From JAWAFC01 sp038890815 (GTDB lineage Archaea > Micrarchaeota > Micrarchaeia > Burarchaeales > JACRGF01), in assembly GCA_038890815.1 (NCBI GenBank), contig JAWAFC010000002.1, positions 1-64,000 of the forward strand: a stretch of DNA of 64,000 nt, in the 5' to 3' direction. A model generated the notes under the pieces. It worked only from the letters and a program-made list of their open reading frames with translations. It was not told the DNA's origin and searched no databases. The position numbers and the translations under genes were made by a program. Shown here in pieces: positions 16,099-24,364 of the stretch (positions are counted from its first letter, which is position 1; every line of letters starts with the position of its first letter).

Positions 16099-16929
16099 TC
16101 AGCTCCTTCGGTATTCGCTGATGATTTTCTCCAAGTCAAGCACAGCTTTTTTCTTTCCCAAACTTTTTAAAAACTCCCTTCTTCGCAGACTTGCGATGGT
16201 CCGCCTCAGCCTCCTTATCTCGGCTTCTCTCTTCAGCAACTCGGCTTCTCTGCGCAGCCTTTCAGTTATGCCCGAGCGCGCTCTCTCGAGTTCCTCTCTC
16301 GCTGAGAGCAGTTGGGCCTCAAGCCTCTCCACCATCTTTGTGAGCTCATCGTTCTTCTTGAGAGCCGCCTCAAGTTCTGCCACAATACGCTCAACCTCCT
16401 CCTCGATGCTCCTTTTTCTTTGCGGGGCGATCTCCCCGGCTCGCACCTCCACGGCCAACCTACGCGCCTTGAGCAGCGCGAGCACATTGCTGACGCTTGT
16501 GCCCGATAGCACGAGAGCCTTGGCGGACTCCTCCTCAGCCTCCAGCCCCTCATCCCTGAGCGCTTTGGCGACCTGCCTCAGCTTATTTTCAACAGAGTGG
16601 AAGGCCTTGCGCGCGGCCGCCAGCGCATCCATCTCATGCTCGTTCGCGCAGGGCGTTCCTCGCGCGAGCTCCCTCTTTTCCTCCTCCCTCAGATCTTTGT
16701 CTGGCACATATAGGTGGGTGTTGAAGGCGCTAGCAAGCTTGAGTACAAGTTCGGGCGGGGAGCGCACATCGCACGCGAGTAGCGCTGGCGTGCCGAGCCC
16801 GCGTAGCCTGGCTATTATTTCTTCCTTCCCCCATCCGCGCCCGCTGACGAGCGCGACCGTGCGGCCGCTCAAGTCCAACGCGGCCATGCCGACCGTTGCG
16901 CCCGGGTCTATTCCGACAATCAGCTTCAA
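16099..16929 (-). CDS. DUF460-type protein: RNase H-like domain plus coiled coil
   Basis: A 276-residue protein. The N-terminal half has an RNase H/RuvC-like fold signature: LIVGIDPGATVGMA at the start and NEHEMDALAAARKAF as the closing helix with acidic residues. The C-terminal half (about 165-260) is a long charged coiled coil. DUF460 proteins are often much longer, so this is a compact version. The TTG start overlaps the glmU TGA by 4 bp (TTGA). The family has no settled function; a nucleic-acid role is inferred from the fold. Confidence 0.8.
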   Translation of the reverse strand: MKLIVGIDPGATVGMAALDLSGRTVALVSGRGWGKEEIIARLRGLGTPALLACDVRSPPELVLKLASAFNTHLYVPDKDLREEEKRELARGTPCANEHEMDALAAARKAFHSVENKLRQVAKALRDEGLEAEEESAKALVLSGTSVSNVLALLKARRLAVEVRAGEIAPQRKRSIEEEVERIVAELEAALKKNDELTKMVERLEAQLLSAREELERARSGITERLRREAELLKREAEIRRLRRTIASLRRREFLKSLGKKKAVLDLEKIISEYRRS

Positions 16930-18185
16930 CCGCCACCCTCCCTTTTCTTGAATATGAGCTTCTGCTCCGCAAAAACCGCGGTGTGGCGAGGTATGTTGCG
17001 CGCCACCACCACGCCCGGGCCTATCCAGCAATGGTCCCCCACGAGCTTTCCGGGCATGATGCAGGACAGCACGCCCGTCTTGACCTCATCCCCGATTATC
17101 GCACCCAGCTTTCTGCGCATCGTGTCCATGACGCGCCCCTCCACTTCAGCCTTTACGGGCGCCTCATCAAACCTGAAATTGGCTATCTGTGTTCCAGCAC
17201 CGAAATTGCATCCCTCACCGACAATGCTGTCGCCGATGTAGGTGAGGTGTTTGGCATTCACCCTATCAAAGATAATGCTGTTCTTCACTGTGGTGGAATC
17301 GCCAATGTCGCACTCGCGGCCGATGCTCGTGGTGCCCCTCAGAAAGGCGTGAGGCCCGACCGTGGTGCCCTCGCCCACATACACCGTGCCCTCCACGTAC
17401 GAGTTGTGTATGACCGCCCCCCTTTCCATGATGAGTTTGCCCCTCACGGTGCAGTTCTCTATTTTGCCAACCCTGGCGCGCAGTTTTGCCAGCAGGAACT
17501 CGTTGGCATCGAACAGATGCCAGGGCATGCCCATGTCGAGCCAGTACTCCTCGCCCACAACACCCTTCACTTCCCCCCTGCCCGCGAGCTTCTTGATGAC
17601 ATCGGTCACCTCAATCTCGCCCCTTGGCGAGGGCCGAAGGCTGGCGAGCTCGGCAAACACTTTTGGCTCGAACACATACACGCTGGTGTTCGCGAGGTTG
17701 CTGGTGGGAGCGGCCGGCTTTTCCTCAAAAGCGCTCACACGGTTTCCGCGCAACTCGGCCACGCCATACTCGCCCGGCTCTGGCACAGCTTTGAGCCCCA
17801 TGGTGATCGTCTCGCCGCTGTGCTCCTTTATGAGCCTGCGCACGAAGCTGGCTTCTGTGATGACATCGCCAGCCATGCCGACAAAAGGCTCCTCGCTCAC
17901 ATATTCCCGAGCGCACAGAAAAGCCGCGCCCGTGCCGTATTTCTCTCCCTGCGTGACGAAATGCAGCTTCATCCCCACCTTGCTGCCATCACCGAAGTAT
18001 CTTCTCACGACATCCTCGAGGTACTTGACCACAATGACAGCTTCCCTTATTCCCGCGCCCTTCAGCGTCATCAGCACATGTTCGAGAATGGGCTTTCCGG
18101 CCAGCGCGATCATGCACTTTGGCCTTGTGTAGGTCAGAGGCCTGAGCCTCTTGCCCTCACCTGCCGCCAGAACCACAGCCCTCAA
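16926..18185 (-). CDS. glmU: Bifunctional sugar-1-phosphate nucleotidylyltransferase/acetyltransferase
   Basis: Makes UDP-GlcNAc from GlcN-1-P. The 419-residue protein has the nucleotidyltransferase signature AAGEGKRLRPLTYTRPK at the N-terminus, the GDVI metal site, and a C-terminal left-handed beta-helix of hexapeptide repeats (about 235-400). The arrangement is that of archaeal Sulfolobus ST0452-type enzymes. It lies 9 bp after glmM, giving two consecutive pathway steps in one operon. Exact sugar specificity is an inference from this pairing. Confidence 0.9.
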   Translation of the reverse strand: MRAVVLAAGEGKRLRPLTYTRPKCMIALAGKPILEHVLMTLKGAGIREAVIVVKYLEDVVRRYFGDGSKVGMKLHFVTQGEKYGTGAAFLCAREYVSEEPFVGMAGDVITEASFVRRLIKEHSGETITMGLKAVPEPGEYGVAELRGNRVSAFEEKPAAPTSNLANTSVYVFEPKVFAELASLRPSPRGEIEVTDVIKKLAGRGEVKGVVGEEYWLDMGMPWHLFDANEFLLAKLRARVGKIENCTVRGKLIMERGAVIHNSYVEGTVYVGEGTTVGPHAFLRGTTSIGRECDIGDSTTVKNSIIFDRVNAKHLTYIGDSIVGEGCNFGAGTQIANFRFDEAPVKAEVEGRVMDTMRRKLGAIIGDEVKTGVLSCIMPGKLVGDHCWIGPGVVVARNIPRHTAVFAEQKLIFKKREGGG

Positions 18186-18194
18186 AGCATCCCC

Positions 18195-19511
18195 TCAACG
18201 CACTGCTCGCTTTACTATCGCCTGAGCTTTTGCCCACAACTCCCTCAATCCTTTTTCGCTGTGATGCTCACAGGTTATCCTTATCACCGGCTCTGTGCCG
18301 CTTGGCCTGATCAACATCCATCCCTCCTCAAAATCAACTCTCACACCATCTATCGTGCTCTGCCGACCGCCGAGCCTGCTCGCCTCCCGCCTTATCACAG
18401 CCATGGCCCTCTCCTTGTTGCTGCATGGAATTTTCGCCCTTCGCATGGGATAGACTTTTATTTGACTGGCGAGCTCGCTGAGCTTTCCAGCCTCAGCGAA
18501 CATCTCAGCGAAATGTAGCGCTGTGGCGATGCCGTCAGGAACGGTGAGCTCTCCTGGGAAGATGTATTCCCCACACGGTTCGCCCCCGAACACGGCCGCG
18601 CTCCTCCGCATGGCCTCGGCCACCCCCCTGCTGCCCACAGGAGTGATGATGAGCCTGCCTCCTCTCTCCTCCACCGCCTCCCTCACAGCCAGCGAAGCCT
18701 CCACTGTCGTGACGATGACCCCTTTCCTTTTCTCCAGCGCTTTGCCCGCCATGAGGGCCAGCTGGACATCGAGTCCGAGCATTTTTCCCCTCTCATCCAA
18801 AATCACGCACCTGTCGCCATCGCCATCATGCGCGATGCCGAAGTCTGCCCCGCAAGCCCTCACAAATGCCCCCGTTCTCTGCAGGTTGGTTTCATTCGGC
18901 TCAAGCCCGCGCGCGAAATCGCCCGAAACATCGCAGTTGAGCCCCACCACCTTACAGCCTGCCCTGCGCAGGGCATAGGGCGTGGCAACGCTGGCAGCTC
19001 CATTTGCCGAATCCACGACGACTTTTGGAGCTCTCTCCGAAATCGTGCCGACATCGACGCCGGCCAGCGCCAGCGCGATGTGCTCCTCCACAACCCCCTC
19101 GAGCCGCTCATCCACGCCGCCCGCGGTCACCCTCGCTTTTCCCATGGCCCTCTCCACCCTTCTCTCGCCCCTCGCCGACAGCTCGTTCCCCCTCTCAAAG
19201 AGCTTTATGCCGTTGTACTCGGGTGGGTTGTGGCTCGCGGTCATCATCGCGCCCGCGCATCCTCTGCGCTTGCTGGCGAGCGCGAGCGCTGGCGTGGGAG
19301 CGATGCCGGCCCGCAGCACCTCGCCCCCTGCCTCGAGCACGCCCGCCACAAACGCATTCTCGAGAGCCAGGCCGCTGGCGCGCGTATCCCTGGCCACCAC
19401 CACCCTGTCATCGACCGCACGCACCACAGCCCTTCCAACAGCCAGCGCCAGCTCGCCCGTCACCTCGCGGCCGAACACCCCCCTGATGCCCGAAGTGCCG
19501 AAAAGCGCCAT
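18195..19511 (-). CDS. glmM: Phosphoglucosamine/phosphohexose mutase
   Basis: Interconverts hexosamine 6- and 1-phosphates. The 438-residue alpha-D-phosphohexomutase shows the start FGTSGIRGVFG, the phosphoserine loop MMTASHNPPEYNG, the Mg loop DGDGDR, the sugar loop GGEPCGEYI and the phosphate loop RPSGTEPVIRI. A much longer open frame exists upstream; the ATG at 19511 starts just before the family's first strand and has a TTTAAAT box 28 bp upstream. It heads the operon glmM-glmU-DUF460-alba-KH-aspS. Confidence 0.93.
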   Translation of the reverse strand: MALFGTSGIRGVFGREVTGELALAVGRAVVRAVDDRVVVARDTRASGLALENAFVAGVLEAGGEVLRAGIAPTPALALASKRRGCAGAMMTASHNPPEYNGIKLFERGNELSARGERRVERAMGKARVTAGGVDERLEGVVEEHIALALAGVDVGTISERAPKVVVDSANGAASVATPYALRRAGCKVVGLNCDVSGDFARGLEPNETNLQRTGAFVRACGADFGIAHDGDGDRCVILDERGKMLGLDVQLALMAGKALEKRKGVIVTTVEASLAVREAVEERGGRLIITPVGSRGVAEAMRRSAAVFGGEPCGEYIFPGELTVPDGIATALHFAEMFAEAGKLSELASQIKVYPMRRAKIPCSNKERAMAVIRREASRLGGRQSTIDGVRVDFEEGWMLIRPSGTEPVIRITCEHHSEKGLRELWAKAQAIVKRAVR

Positions 19512-19575
19512 ACGACGTGAATTGGCCTGCATAGGTTTAAATACCTGCAAGAAACAAAACCCTTTGGGTGAAGAA
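19512..19575. promoter_or_regulatory. Shared bidirectional TATA box, glmM operon / small protein pair
   Basis: GGTTTAAATACC with TTTAAAT at 19536-19542 lies 28 bp before the glmM ATG. In the other direction it lies 25 bp before a TTG at 19564 and 37 bp before the GTG at 19576. A GGTGA ribosome-binding site at 19567-19571 favours the GTG. No second box of this type is visible in the gap. Confidence 0.5.
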
Positions 19576-19836
19576 GTGGCCGTGAAGCTCGTCAAAAAGC
19601 CCACGGAAGAAACCGCGCTCAGAGAACTCACGGAAGAAGCCCAGCGCCTTATTCTCGCCGCGAAAGAGCTCCCGTTTTCTAAAGAAGACCTTAAGAAGAT
19701 AGCAGAGTTGCCTCCATCGGAGAGGCCCTTCGCGGCCTCGGCGCTCCTGAACATAAAAGAGGGTGGGAAGAATACGCTTCTGTTTTTAGCACTCACCAAA
19801 TACGAGTTGGAGTCTGTCCCAAAAAAAACGGGGTAG
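19576..19836 (+). CDS. Small hypothetical helical protein
   Basis: Unrecognised 86-residue, highly charged, Leu/Lys/Glu-rich protein with no Cys or membrane segment. The GTG start follows GGTGA at a spacing of 4 bp; an in-frame TTG at 19564 would add four residues. It is followed after 9 bp by another small gene, and the two are probably cotranscribed. Confidence 0.55.
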   Translation: MAVKLVKKPTEETALRELTEEAQRLILAAKELPFSKEDLKKIAELPPSERPFAASALLNIKEGGKNTLLFLALTKYELESVPKKTG

Positions 19837-19845
19837 GGTGATTGC

Positions 19846-20199
19846 TTGCGCGAAATCGTTCTCAAAAGGCTTCTGGAAATCCGCGAGTCGCTGCTTGAGA
19901 TAAAGCCCAAGCTCACGCCTGGAAGCGAGATTTACAAGCAGGTCGAGCAGTCGCTCGCCGAGATCGACCGCGTGCTGAAAGGGCAGGATCTCAGCAAGCT
20001 GCCGCGCGAGGTGCGCATTGACACGAGCGGACTGCGCATGGAGGGCAACAAGCTCACCGGCCGCGTGCTCATGACCGACAATCATGATGTTTATGATATT
20101 TACCTGGAGAACAACAAGATTGTGAAGTGCGAGACCTCGAGCGGTGGGTTCAAGAAAATGGAATTCCTGCAGGCACAGCTGTCCGAGGAAAGGCCTTAG
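19846..20199 (+). CDS. Hypothetical protein, helical plus beta domain
   Basis: Unrecognised 117-residue protein. Residues 1-50 are an amphipathic helix pair (REIVLKRLLEIRESLLEIK); residues 60-105 alternate as beta strands (GRVLMTDNHDVYDIYLENN). The start is a TTG preceded by GGTGA, in line with the preceding gene. The last 4 bp overlap the end of the convergent HAD phosphatase. Confidence 0.6.
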   Translation: MREIVLKRLLEIRESLLEIKPKLTPGSEIYKQVEQSLAEIDRVLKGQDLSKLPREVRIDTSGLRMEGNKLTGRVLMTDNHDVYDIYLENNKIVKCETSSGGFKKMEFLQAQLSEERP

Positions 20200-20834
20200 A
20201 GCAGGAGCAGCACCTCGCTCGCATCATTGAGAATGAAATCGGGCTTCTCCTTCTCCAGCCGCCTCCTGTCGTGCAGGCCGGTGAGCACGCCCGCAGTGCG
20301 CACGCCTGCCTTTTTTCCTGCCAAGATGTCCTCAGCCATGTCGCCCACATACAGCGCGCTGGCGGGTTCCACCCCAAGCGCGCACAGCGCATACCGCACT
20401 CCCTCGGGCGATGGCTTGAACTCCGCCACCTCATCCTTCGTCACGACGCAGTGGAAGGCGTCGAAGATGGCATGCCGCGCCAGCTCGCTCCTCACGCGGT
20501 AGCCATCGCCATTCGAGACAAGGGCAAGCCTCACATCACCGTTGTAAAGCCTTGTCAGCAGTCCCTGCACAAATGGGAAAATGCTTATCTCATCCTCCCG
20601 CTCGGCAAACGCCTGCCTCCAAGCATCATCCACTTCTGGGAGTCTGGCGGCCGGCACGCCCTTCTTCAGGTAGAACTTGCGATAGTCCGCAATGAAGCTC
20701 TGCCTGAACTCCTCAAAGGAGAATGGGGGCACGCCAAATCGCGGCAGTATTTCCTGATAAACCTCATAGCATGCGCGCGTGGAGTCAAAAAGCGTGCCAT
20801 CCCAGTCGAACAGGATCGCCCGAAAACGAGGCAT
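20196..20834 (-). CDS. HAD-family phosphatase (phosphoglycolate phosphatase-like)
   Basis: A 212-residue HAD hydrolase with all four motifs: motif I LFDWDGTLFDS (nucleophile Asp10), motif II LVSNGD, motif III Lys in EFKPSPEG, and motif IV YVGDMAEDI. A helical cap lies between motifs I and II, as in the phosphoglycolate phosphatase/PGMB group. The actual substrate cannot be told from sequence. Confidence 0.88.
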   Translation of the reverse strand: MPRFRAILFDWDGTLFDSTRACYEVYQEILPRFGVPPFSFEEFRQSFIADYRKFYLKKGVPAARLPEVDDAWRQAFAEREDEISIFPFVQGLLTRLYNGDVRLALVSNGDGYRVRSELARHAIFDAFHCVVTKDEVAEFKPSPEGVRYALCALGVEPASALYVGDMAEDILAGKKAGVRTAGVLTGLHDRRRLEKEKPDFILNDASEVLLLL

Positions 20835-20867
20835 GCCCTTTTTATATCCGCGTGCTCATAAAAACAT

Positions 20868-20933
20868 TGCGTGATGACAGAAGGTGATCCCAGAACCCTT
20901 TCGGGTGATGATGAAAGACGGACGGGCTGATGC
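20868..20933 (+). ncRNA. Candidate C/D-box small guide RNA
   Basis: In the 184 bp gap before dys, a box C GTGATGA (20871-20877) is followed by a weak D' (CAGA, 20891-20894), a C' TGATGA (20909-20914) and a D box CTGA (20927-20930). The C'-to-D spacer is exactly 12 nt and the C-to-D' spacer 13 nt, both typical of archaeal guides. GC and GC flank the boxes and could form a short terminal stem. A TTTATA element at 20841-20846 lies about 27 bp upstream. D' is degenerate and no target was assigned. Confidence 0.45.
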
Positions 20934-21018
20934 ACGACGCGAGCGGCTCGCGCGAAAGATGACAAAACTTAAATGCATTGCGCACTAACGATTTCTGAAC
21001 ATTTTTTAGGTGAGGATT

Positions 21019-21987
21019 ATGGCCGGTCCCATCTCTGAGTTTATAAAAAAGCATTTCAAGCATTTCAATGCGGCCACTCTCGTTGCTGCTGCAGAGGCTT
21101 ACAAAAAGTTCGTTGAGAACGGCGGCAAGATGATGCTGACGCTGGCGGGGGCGATGAGCACAGCTGAGCTCGGGATTTCGCTGGCCGAAATGATCAGACA
21201 AGATAAGGTGCACGCCATTACCTGCACCGGAGCAAATCTCGAGGAGGATATCTACAACCTCATTGCGCACAAGCATTACAAGCAGGTTCCGCACTACAGA
21301 TACCTCACTCCAGATGATGAGGAGAGGCTGTATGAAGAGGGGTTCAGCCGTGTCACCGATACCTGCATCCCTGAAAAGGAAGCGATGGAAAGGCTTGATA
21401 GACTAGTTTTTGGCATATGGAGGAGGTATGACAGGGAAAATGCGCAATGCCTTCCGCACGAGCCGATATATGAATTGATCAACTCTGGCCAGCTGGAAAA
21501 ATACTATGAGACCGACCCTAAGCACAGCTGGGTCGTTGCCGCCGCACAGAAGAATCTTCCGCTTTTTGTTCCGGGATGGGAGGATTCCACGCTCGGGAAT
21601 ATGTTCGCCGCGCACACGATAAATGGCGAGCTCAGGCCCGACATCATCAAGTCCGGTTTGCATTACATGAGAGAGCTGGTGGGCTGGTACAAGAGAGAAT
21701 GCGTGAGCCACAAGCTTGGATTTTTCCAGATAGGTGGGGGAATTGCGGGTGACTTCTCGATATGCGTTGTCCCGCTCATACTTAAGGACTTGAAGGAGAA
21801 GGTTCCCTATTGGTCCTACTTCTGCCAGATCTCCGATTCCACGACAAGCTACGGCTCTTATTCCGGAGCTGTGCCCAACGAGAAAATAACCTGGGGGAAG
21901 CTCGACAAGCACAGCGAAAAATTCATAATAGAATCCGATGCCACGATAGTCGCGCCTTTGATATTCGCTTACGTTCTCGGTTGGTGA
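21019..21987 (+). CDS. dys: Deoxyhypusine synthase
   Basis: Modifies a lysine of translation factor aIF5A using spermidine and NAD. The 322-residue protein keeps the family blocks: LTLAGAMSTAELG, TCTGANLEED, IGGGIAGDF, and the active-site Lys in EKITWGK, with the C-terminal SDATIVAPLIFAYVLG. The ATG at 21019 has AGGTGA 5 bp upstream; a GTG three codons earlier is less likely. A CTTAAATG box upstream suggests a short leader. A related homospermidine-synthase-type activity cannot be excluded. Confidence 0.92.
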   Translation: MAGPISEFIKKHFKHFNAATLVAAAEAYKKFVENGGKMMLTLAGAMSTAELGISLAEMIRQDKVHAITCTGANLEEDIYNLIAHKHYKQVPHYRYLTPDDEERLYEEGFSRVTDTCIPEKEAMERLDRLVFGIWRRYDRENAQCLPHEPIYELINSGQLEKYYETDPKHSWVVAAAQKNLPLFVPGWEDSTLGNMFAAHTINGELRPDIIKSGLHYMRELVGWYKRECVSHKLGFFQIGGGIAGDFSICVVPLILKDLKEKVPYWSYFCQISDSTTSYGSYSGAVPNEKITWGKLDKHSEKFIIESDATIVAPLIFAYVLGW

Positions 21988-22271
21988 TGGGGGAAGGCAA
22001 GCGCGATGAGCCAGACCAGAAGTATTGGAATGAGCATGGCAAGCCCAAGCACCGTTCCACTTTCTATGAGACCGTCAGTTGTGAATTCGATGAGCGGCTC
22101 GCCCTCCATCACTGCTATCGCGCGATCTACGAGAATCATTATGGATGCGCCGTAAAGCATCAGAGCCAGAAAGCCAAGCTTGTAACGGTTCCTTCTCTCC
22201 TTTAATCCCATCCATGCTGTGGTAGCTATCAGCGCGGCGATGAGCATTATGACAAGCCACATGCACATCAC
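21969..22271 (-). CDS. Small three-helix membrane protein
   Basis: Unrecognised 100-residue protein with hydrophobic segments at about 4-22, 32-52 and 68-93. It overlaps the upstream membrane gene by 4 bp (ATGA) and the end of the convergent dys gene by 19 bp. It probably works with the gene it overlaps. Confidence 0.6.
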   Translation of the reverse strand: MMCMWLVIMLIAALIATTAWMGLKERRNRYKLGFLALMLYGASIMILVDRAIAVMEGEPLIEFTTDGLIESGTVLGLAMLIPILLVWLIALAFPHHQPRT

Positions 22272-22621
22272 CTCGCGGCGCCTGCAACCGCCATACTCTT
22301 CGCTTTCGCCACGACCTTTTCATAAACAATAACCATTGCGGCCCAAGCCACCACGAGCGCAATCGTCATCGGTATGCCCACCCTTGCCATTTCCTCGAGC
22401 ATCACGGCTGTGCTGGCCGGCGTCCGCATGGCGGTCAGGAACGGCGGCCAGGGGACTATTTCCTCATGCGCAATGTGCTCCACCGCGAGCGCTAGGGCCC
22501 CTCCCCCTATCATCGTATTGAGCCAGCCGATGTGCCATGAGGGAGGAAATTTTTTCCTGAAGAAAGTGGTGAAGATCCCCAGCGTGAGGGGCACCAGGAA
22601 ACACGCCATTCCATCACCCAT
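22268..22621 (-). CDS. Small membrane protein, pair with downstream gene
   Basis: Unrecognised 117-residue protein with hydrophobic segments near 7-22, 34-50 and 84-100, and His residues at HIGW and EHIAHEE that could lie at a membrane face and bind metal or haem. A TTTTATTA box about 26 bp before the ATG indicates its own promoter. It overlaps the following membrane gene in an ATGA arrangement, suggesting a two-component membrane complex. Confidence 0.6.
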   Translation of the reverse strand: MGDGMACFLVPLTLGIFTTFFRKKFPPSWHIGWLNTMIGGGALALAVEHIAHEEIVPWPPFLTAMRTPASTAVMLEEMARVGIPMTIALVVAWAAMVIVYEKVVAKAKSMAVAGAAR

Positions 22622-22669
22622 GTGCCTTCTGCGCCAAGTAATAAAATGTTACCGCTGCTCAGGCATGCC

Positions 22670-23107
22670 TCACAGATGGAAAATTATCTTGCGGCTGGCA
22701 TAGATGAGCACGAACACCATCAACAGAACAAGGGAGATCAGGAATGCGGAATAGCCGAAGAAGTCGAAGAGCGCGAATGTGGTCGTGGCAAAGAACATGA
22801 TGATGAGCGGGATGAACCCCAGCGTGATGAACTGGTGCGAGCGCGCGATGAACTTCTCCCTGCTCGGGTAGGGGAACTGCACATGATGATAGATGACAGG
22901 GATAGAGAAAATGCCTATGGCGAGAATGCTGGAGATGATCGATATCACAAAAAGCTGGTCCTTGATGGGCGGAAAGGCTGCATGATATGCAGAAGCCGAG
23001 AGCAGGAAACCGAAGATGACGCCCGAGACCGTGAGGAGCGTCCTGAGCTCTGCGAGAACATCAGAGAGCTGGCGCGCGATGTCGTGGATGCCTTCGGAGC
23101 GTGCCAT
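22670..23107 (-). CDS. DUF6328-like four-helix membrane protein
   Basis: A 145-residue protein with an N-terminal soluble helix (ARQLSDVLAELRTLLTVSG) and four membrane helices at about 25-45, 50-75, 90-110 and 115-140. The layout resembles the uncharacterised DUF6328 family. The ATG at 23107 is preferred over an upstream TTG because a GTTTTTTAATC box lies about 26 bp before it. No function can be assigned. Confidence 0.6.
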   Translation of the reverse strand: MARSEGIHDIARQLSDVLAELRTLLTVSGVIFGFLLSASAYHAAFPPIKDQLFVISIISSILAIGIFSIPVIYHHVQFPYPSREKFIARSHQFITLGFIPLIIMFFATTTFALFDFFGYSAFLISLVLLMVFVLIYASRKIIFHL

Positions 23108-23142
23108 GCCGGCCTTTCGCAAGGCAGATTAAAAAACGTGTG

Positions 23143-24309
23143 CTATCGCAGGAAAGCGCTCAGCTGCGTCTGCGCGCTTCTGCCCTTGAGGATGGCCGAG
23201 TGCGCGCGCCAGGCTGACAGGGGGAGGCGCAGGCGCGACAGGGCATGCGCGAGCGCGGCCCCAAAAGACTCGAACTCCTTCGGCTGCGCCCGCAGCGCCT
23301 GCCGGATGTTCTCGCGCACATTCCATACCCCAAGGGGGACATAGTCGCTGTAGGCCTCGCGCAGCACGAGCGCGCCCGCTTGTTTTCTCATCTCCTTGAG
23401 CTTCTCGCACACGGCGAGCCGCGCCGAGTAATAGCACCCTCCCACGCTTGAGTATTCGGTTTTCCGCGCGAAGCCCTCCCTGTCGCTGAAGATTTCGAGG
23501 CGGTCGCCGATGACCTGCGGGAAGAATGCCTCAATCCACTCGAACTGCCACATGGAGGGAAATAGGATTATAACGAAGGTGTTGGAAAGCGAGGAGTGCT
23601 CGAAAACGAGGAATTGGTTTTCTAGCGGAGGCAACTGTTTTATCTCCTCGAGAATGTTTTCGCTGATAGCCGAATCCACCGCGGTGATGGCCCAGCGCGT
23701 GGGCACGAGTTTCCTCTTCTGCCCGAGGCCGAGCGTGCCCACACTGAGCGCGCGCTGTATGAATGAGATGGGCGTGCCGCGCCCGTAGAGCTCGATGATG
23801 GCATCGCGCGCGCACAGGTCAGTATCGTGGTATGCCCTCTCCAGGTTGTGCTCGAACCTGCCCGCATCCACATGCAATTCCCTGATGGGCGCAGAGGGGC
23901 CGAAGGGTTGGAGTTCCTCATGCAGGAAACCGCCGGTGGGGCGTTTTGAAAAGCACACCTCAACCTCGGCCGGCTTTTCGGAGAGGGCGATCTCCCGCAC
24001 GAGCTGCGTGAGGCGGCCGGTGTCGCGCACCGAGACCGCCTGCTTTCCGCGCACCAGCTGCAGGCGGAAGCCGATGATGTCTGGGGCGGTTTTTCCGGAG
24101 GGAAGCCATGCCTCGGGGAAATCGAATTCGCGCGTATCACCGCTCACCGGAGGAACGAGCGGGCCGATGAGGACTTTGGGGTAGCCGAAGCGGCCTATGA
24201 AGACAGAGGGGGGCGAGGCGCCCGCGAGCCTCTCGCCCACGCTGAGCGAGCGGAAGGGCCGGTGGCGCGCATACAGCCTGCTGAGAAAGGAGGCCTTGCC
24301 TCCGTGCAT
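23143..24309 (-). CDS. nreA: NreA-type archaeal DNA repair protein
   Basis: Nre proteins act in archaeal repair of DNA damage and bind PCNA. The 388-residue protein has the family block PPSVFIGRFGYPKVLIGPL, later ELQPFGPSAPI and SVGGCYYSARLAV, and ends in QTQLSAFLR, a PCNA-interacting Q-x2-L-x2-F-L box. It begins at MHGGKASFLSRL, with a TTTTAAAAA box about 25 bp upstream, so it lacks the N-terminal Cys cluster that many Nre proteins have. It is separated by 35 bp from the next minus-strand gene. Confidence 0.88.
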   Translation of the reverse strand: MHGGKASFLSRLYARHRPFRSLSVGERLAGASPPSVFIGRFGYPKVLIGPLVPPVSGDTREFDFPEAWLPSGKTAPDIIGFRLQLVRGKQAVSVRDTGRLTQLVREIALSEKPAEVEVCFSKRPTGGFLHEELQPFGPSAPIRELHVDAGRFEHNLERAYHDTDLCARDAIIELYGRGTPISFIQRALSVGTLGLGQKRKLVPTRWAITAVDSAISENILEEIKQLPPLENQFLVFEHSSLSNTFVIILFPSMWQFEWIEAFFPQVIGDRLEIFSDREGFARKTEYSSVGGCYYSARLAVCEKLKEMRKQAGALVLREAYSDYVPLGVWNVRENIRQALRAQPKEFESFGAALAHALSRLRLPLSAWRAHSAILKGRSAQTQLSAFLR

Positions 24310-24364
24310 GCAGTGAAGTGTGATGGGAGTTTTTAAAATGATGACTGAGCGTGCTTCCGGTGAG

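Noticed and set aside
16896..18518. 540-residue plus-strand frame opposite glmU/glmM
   Set aside because: Shadow of two well-supported minus-strand enzymes.
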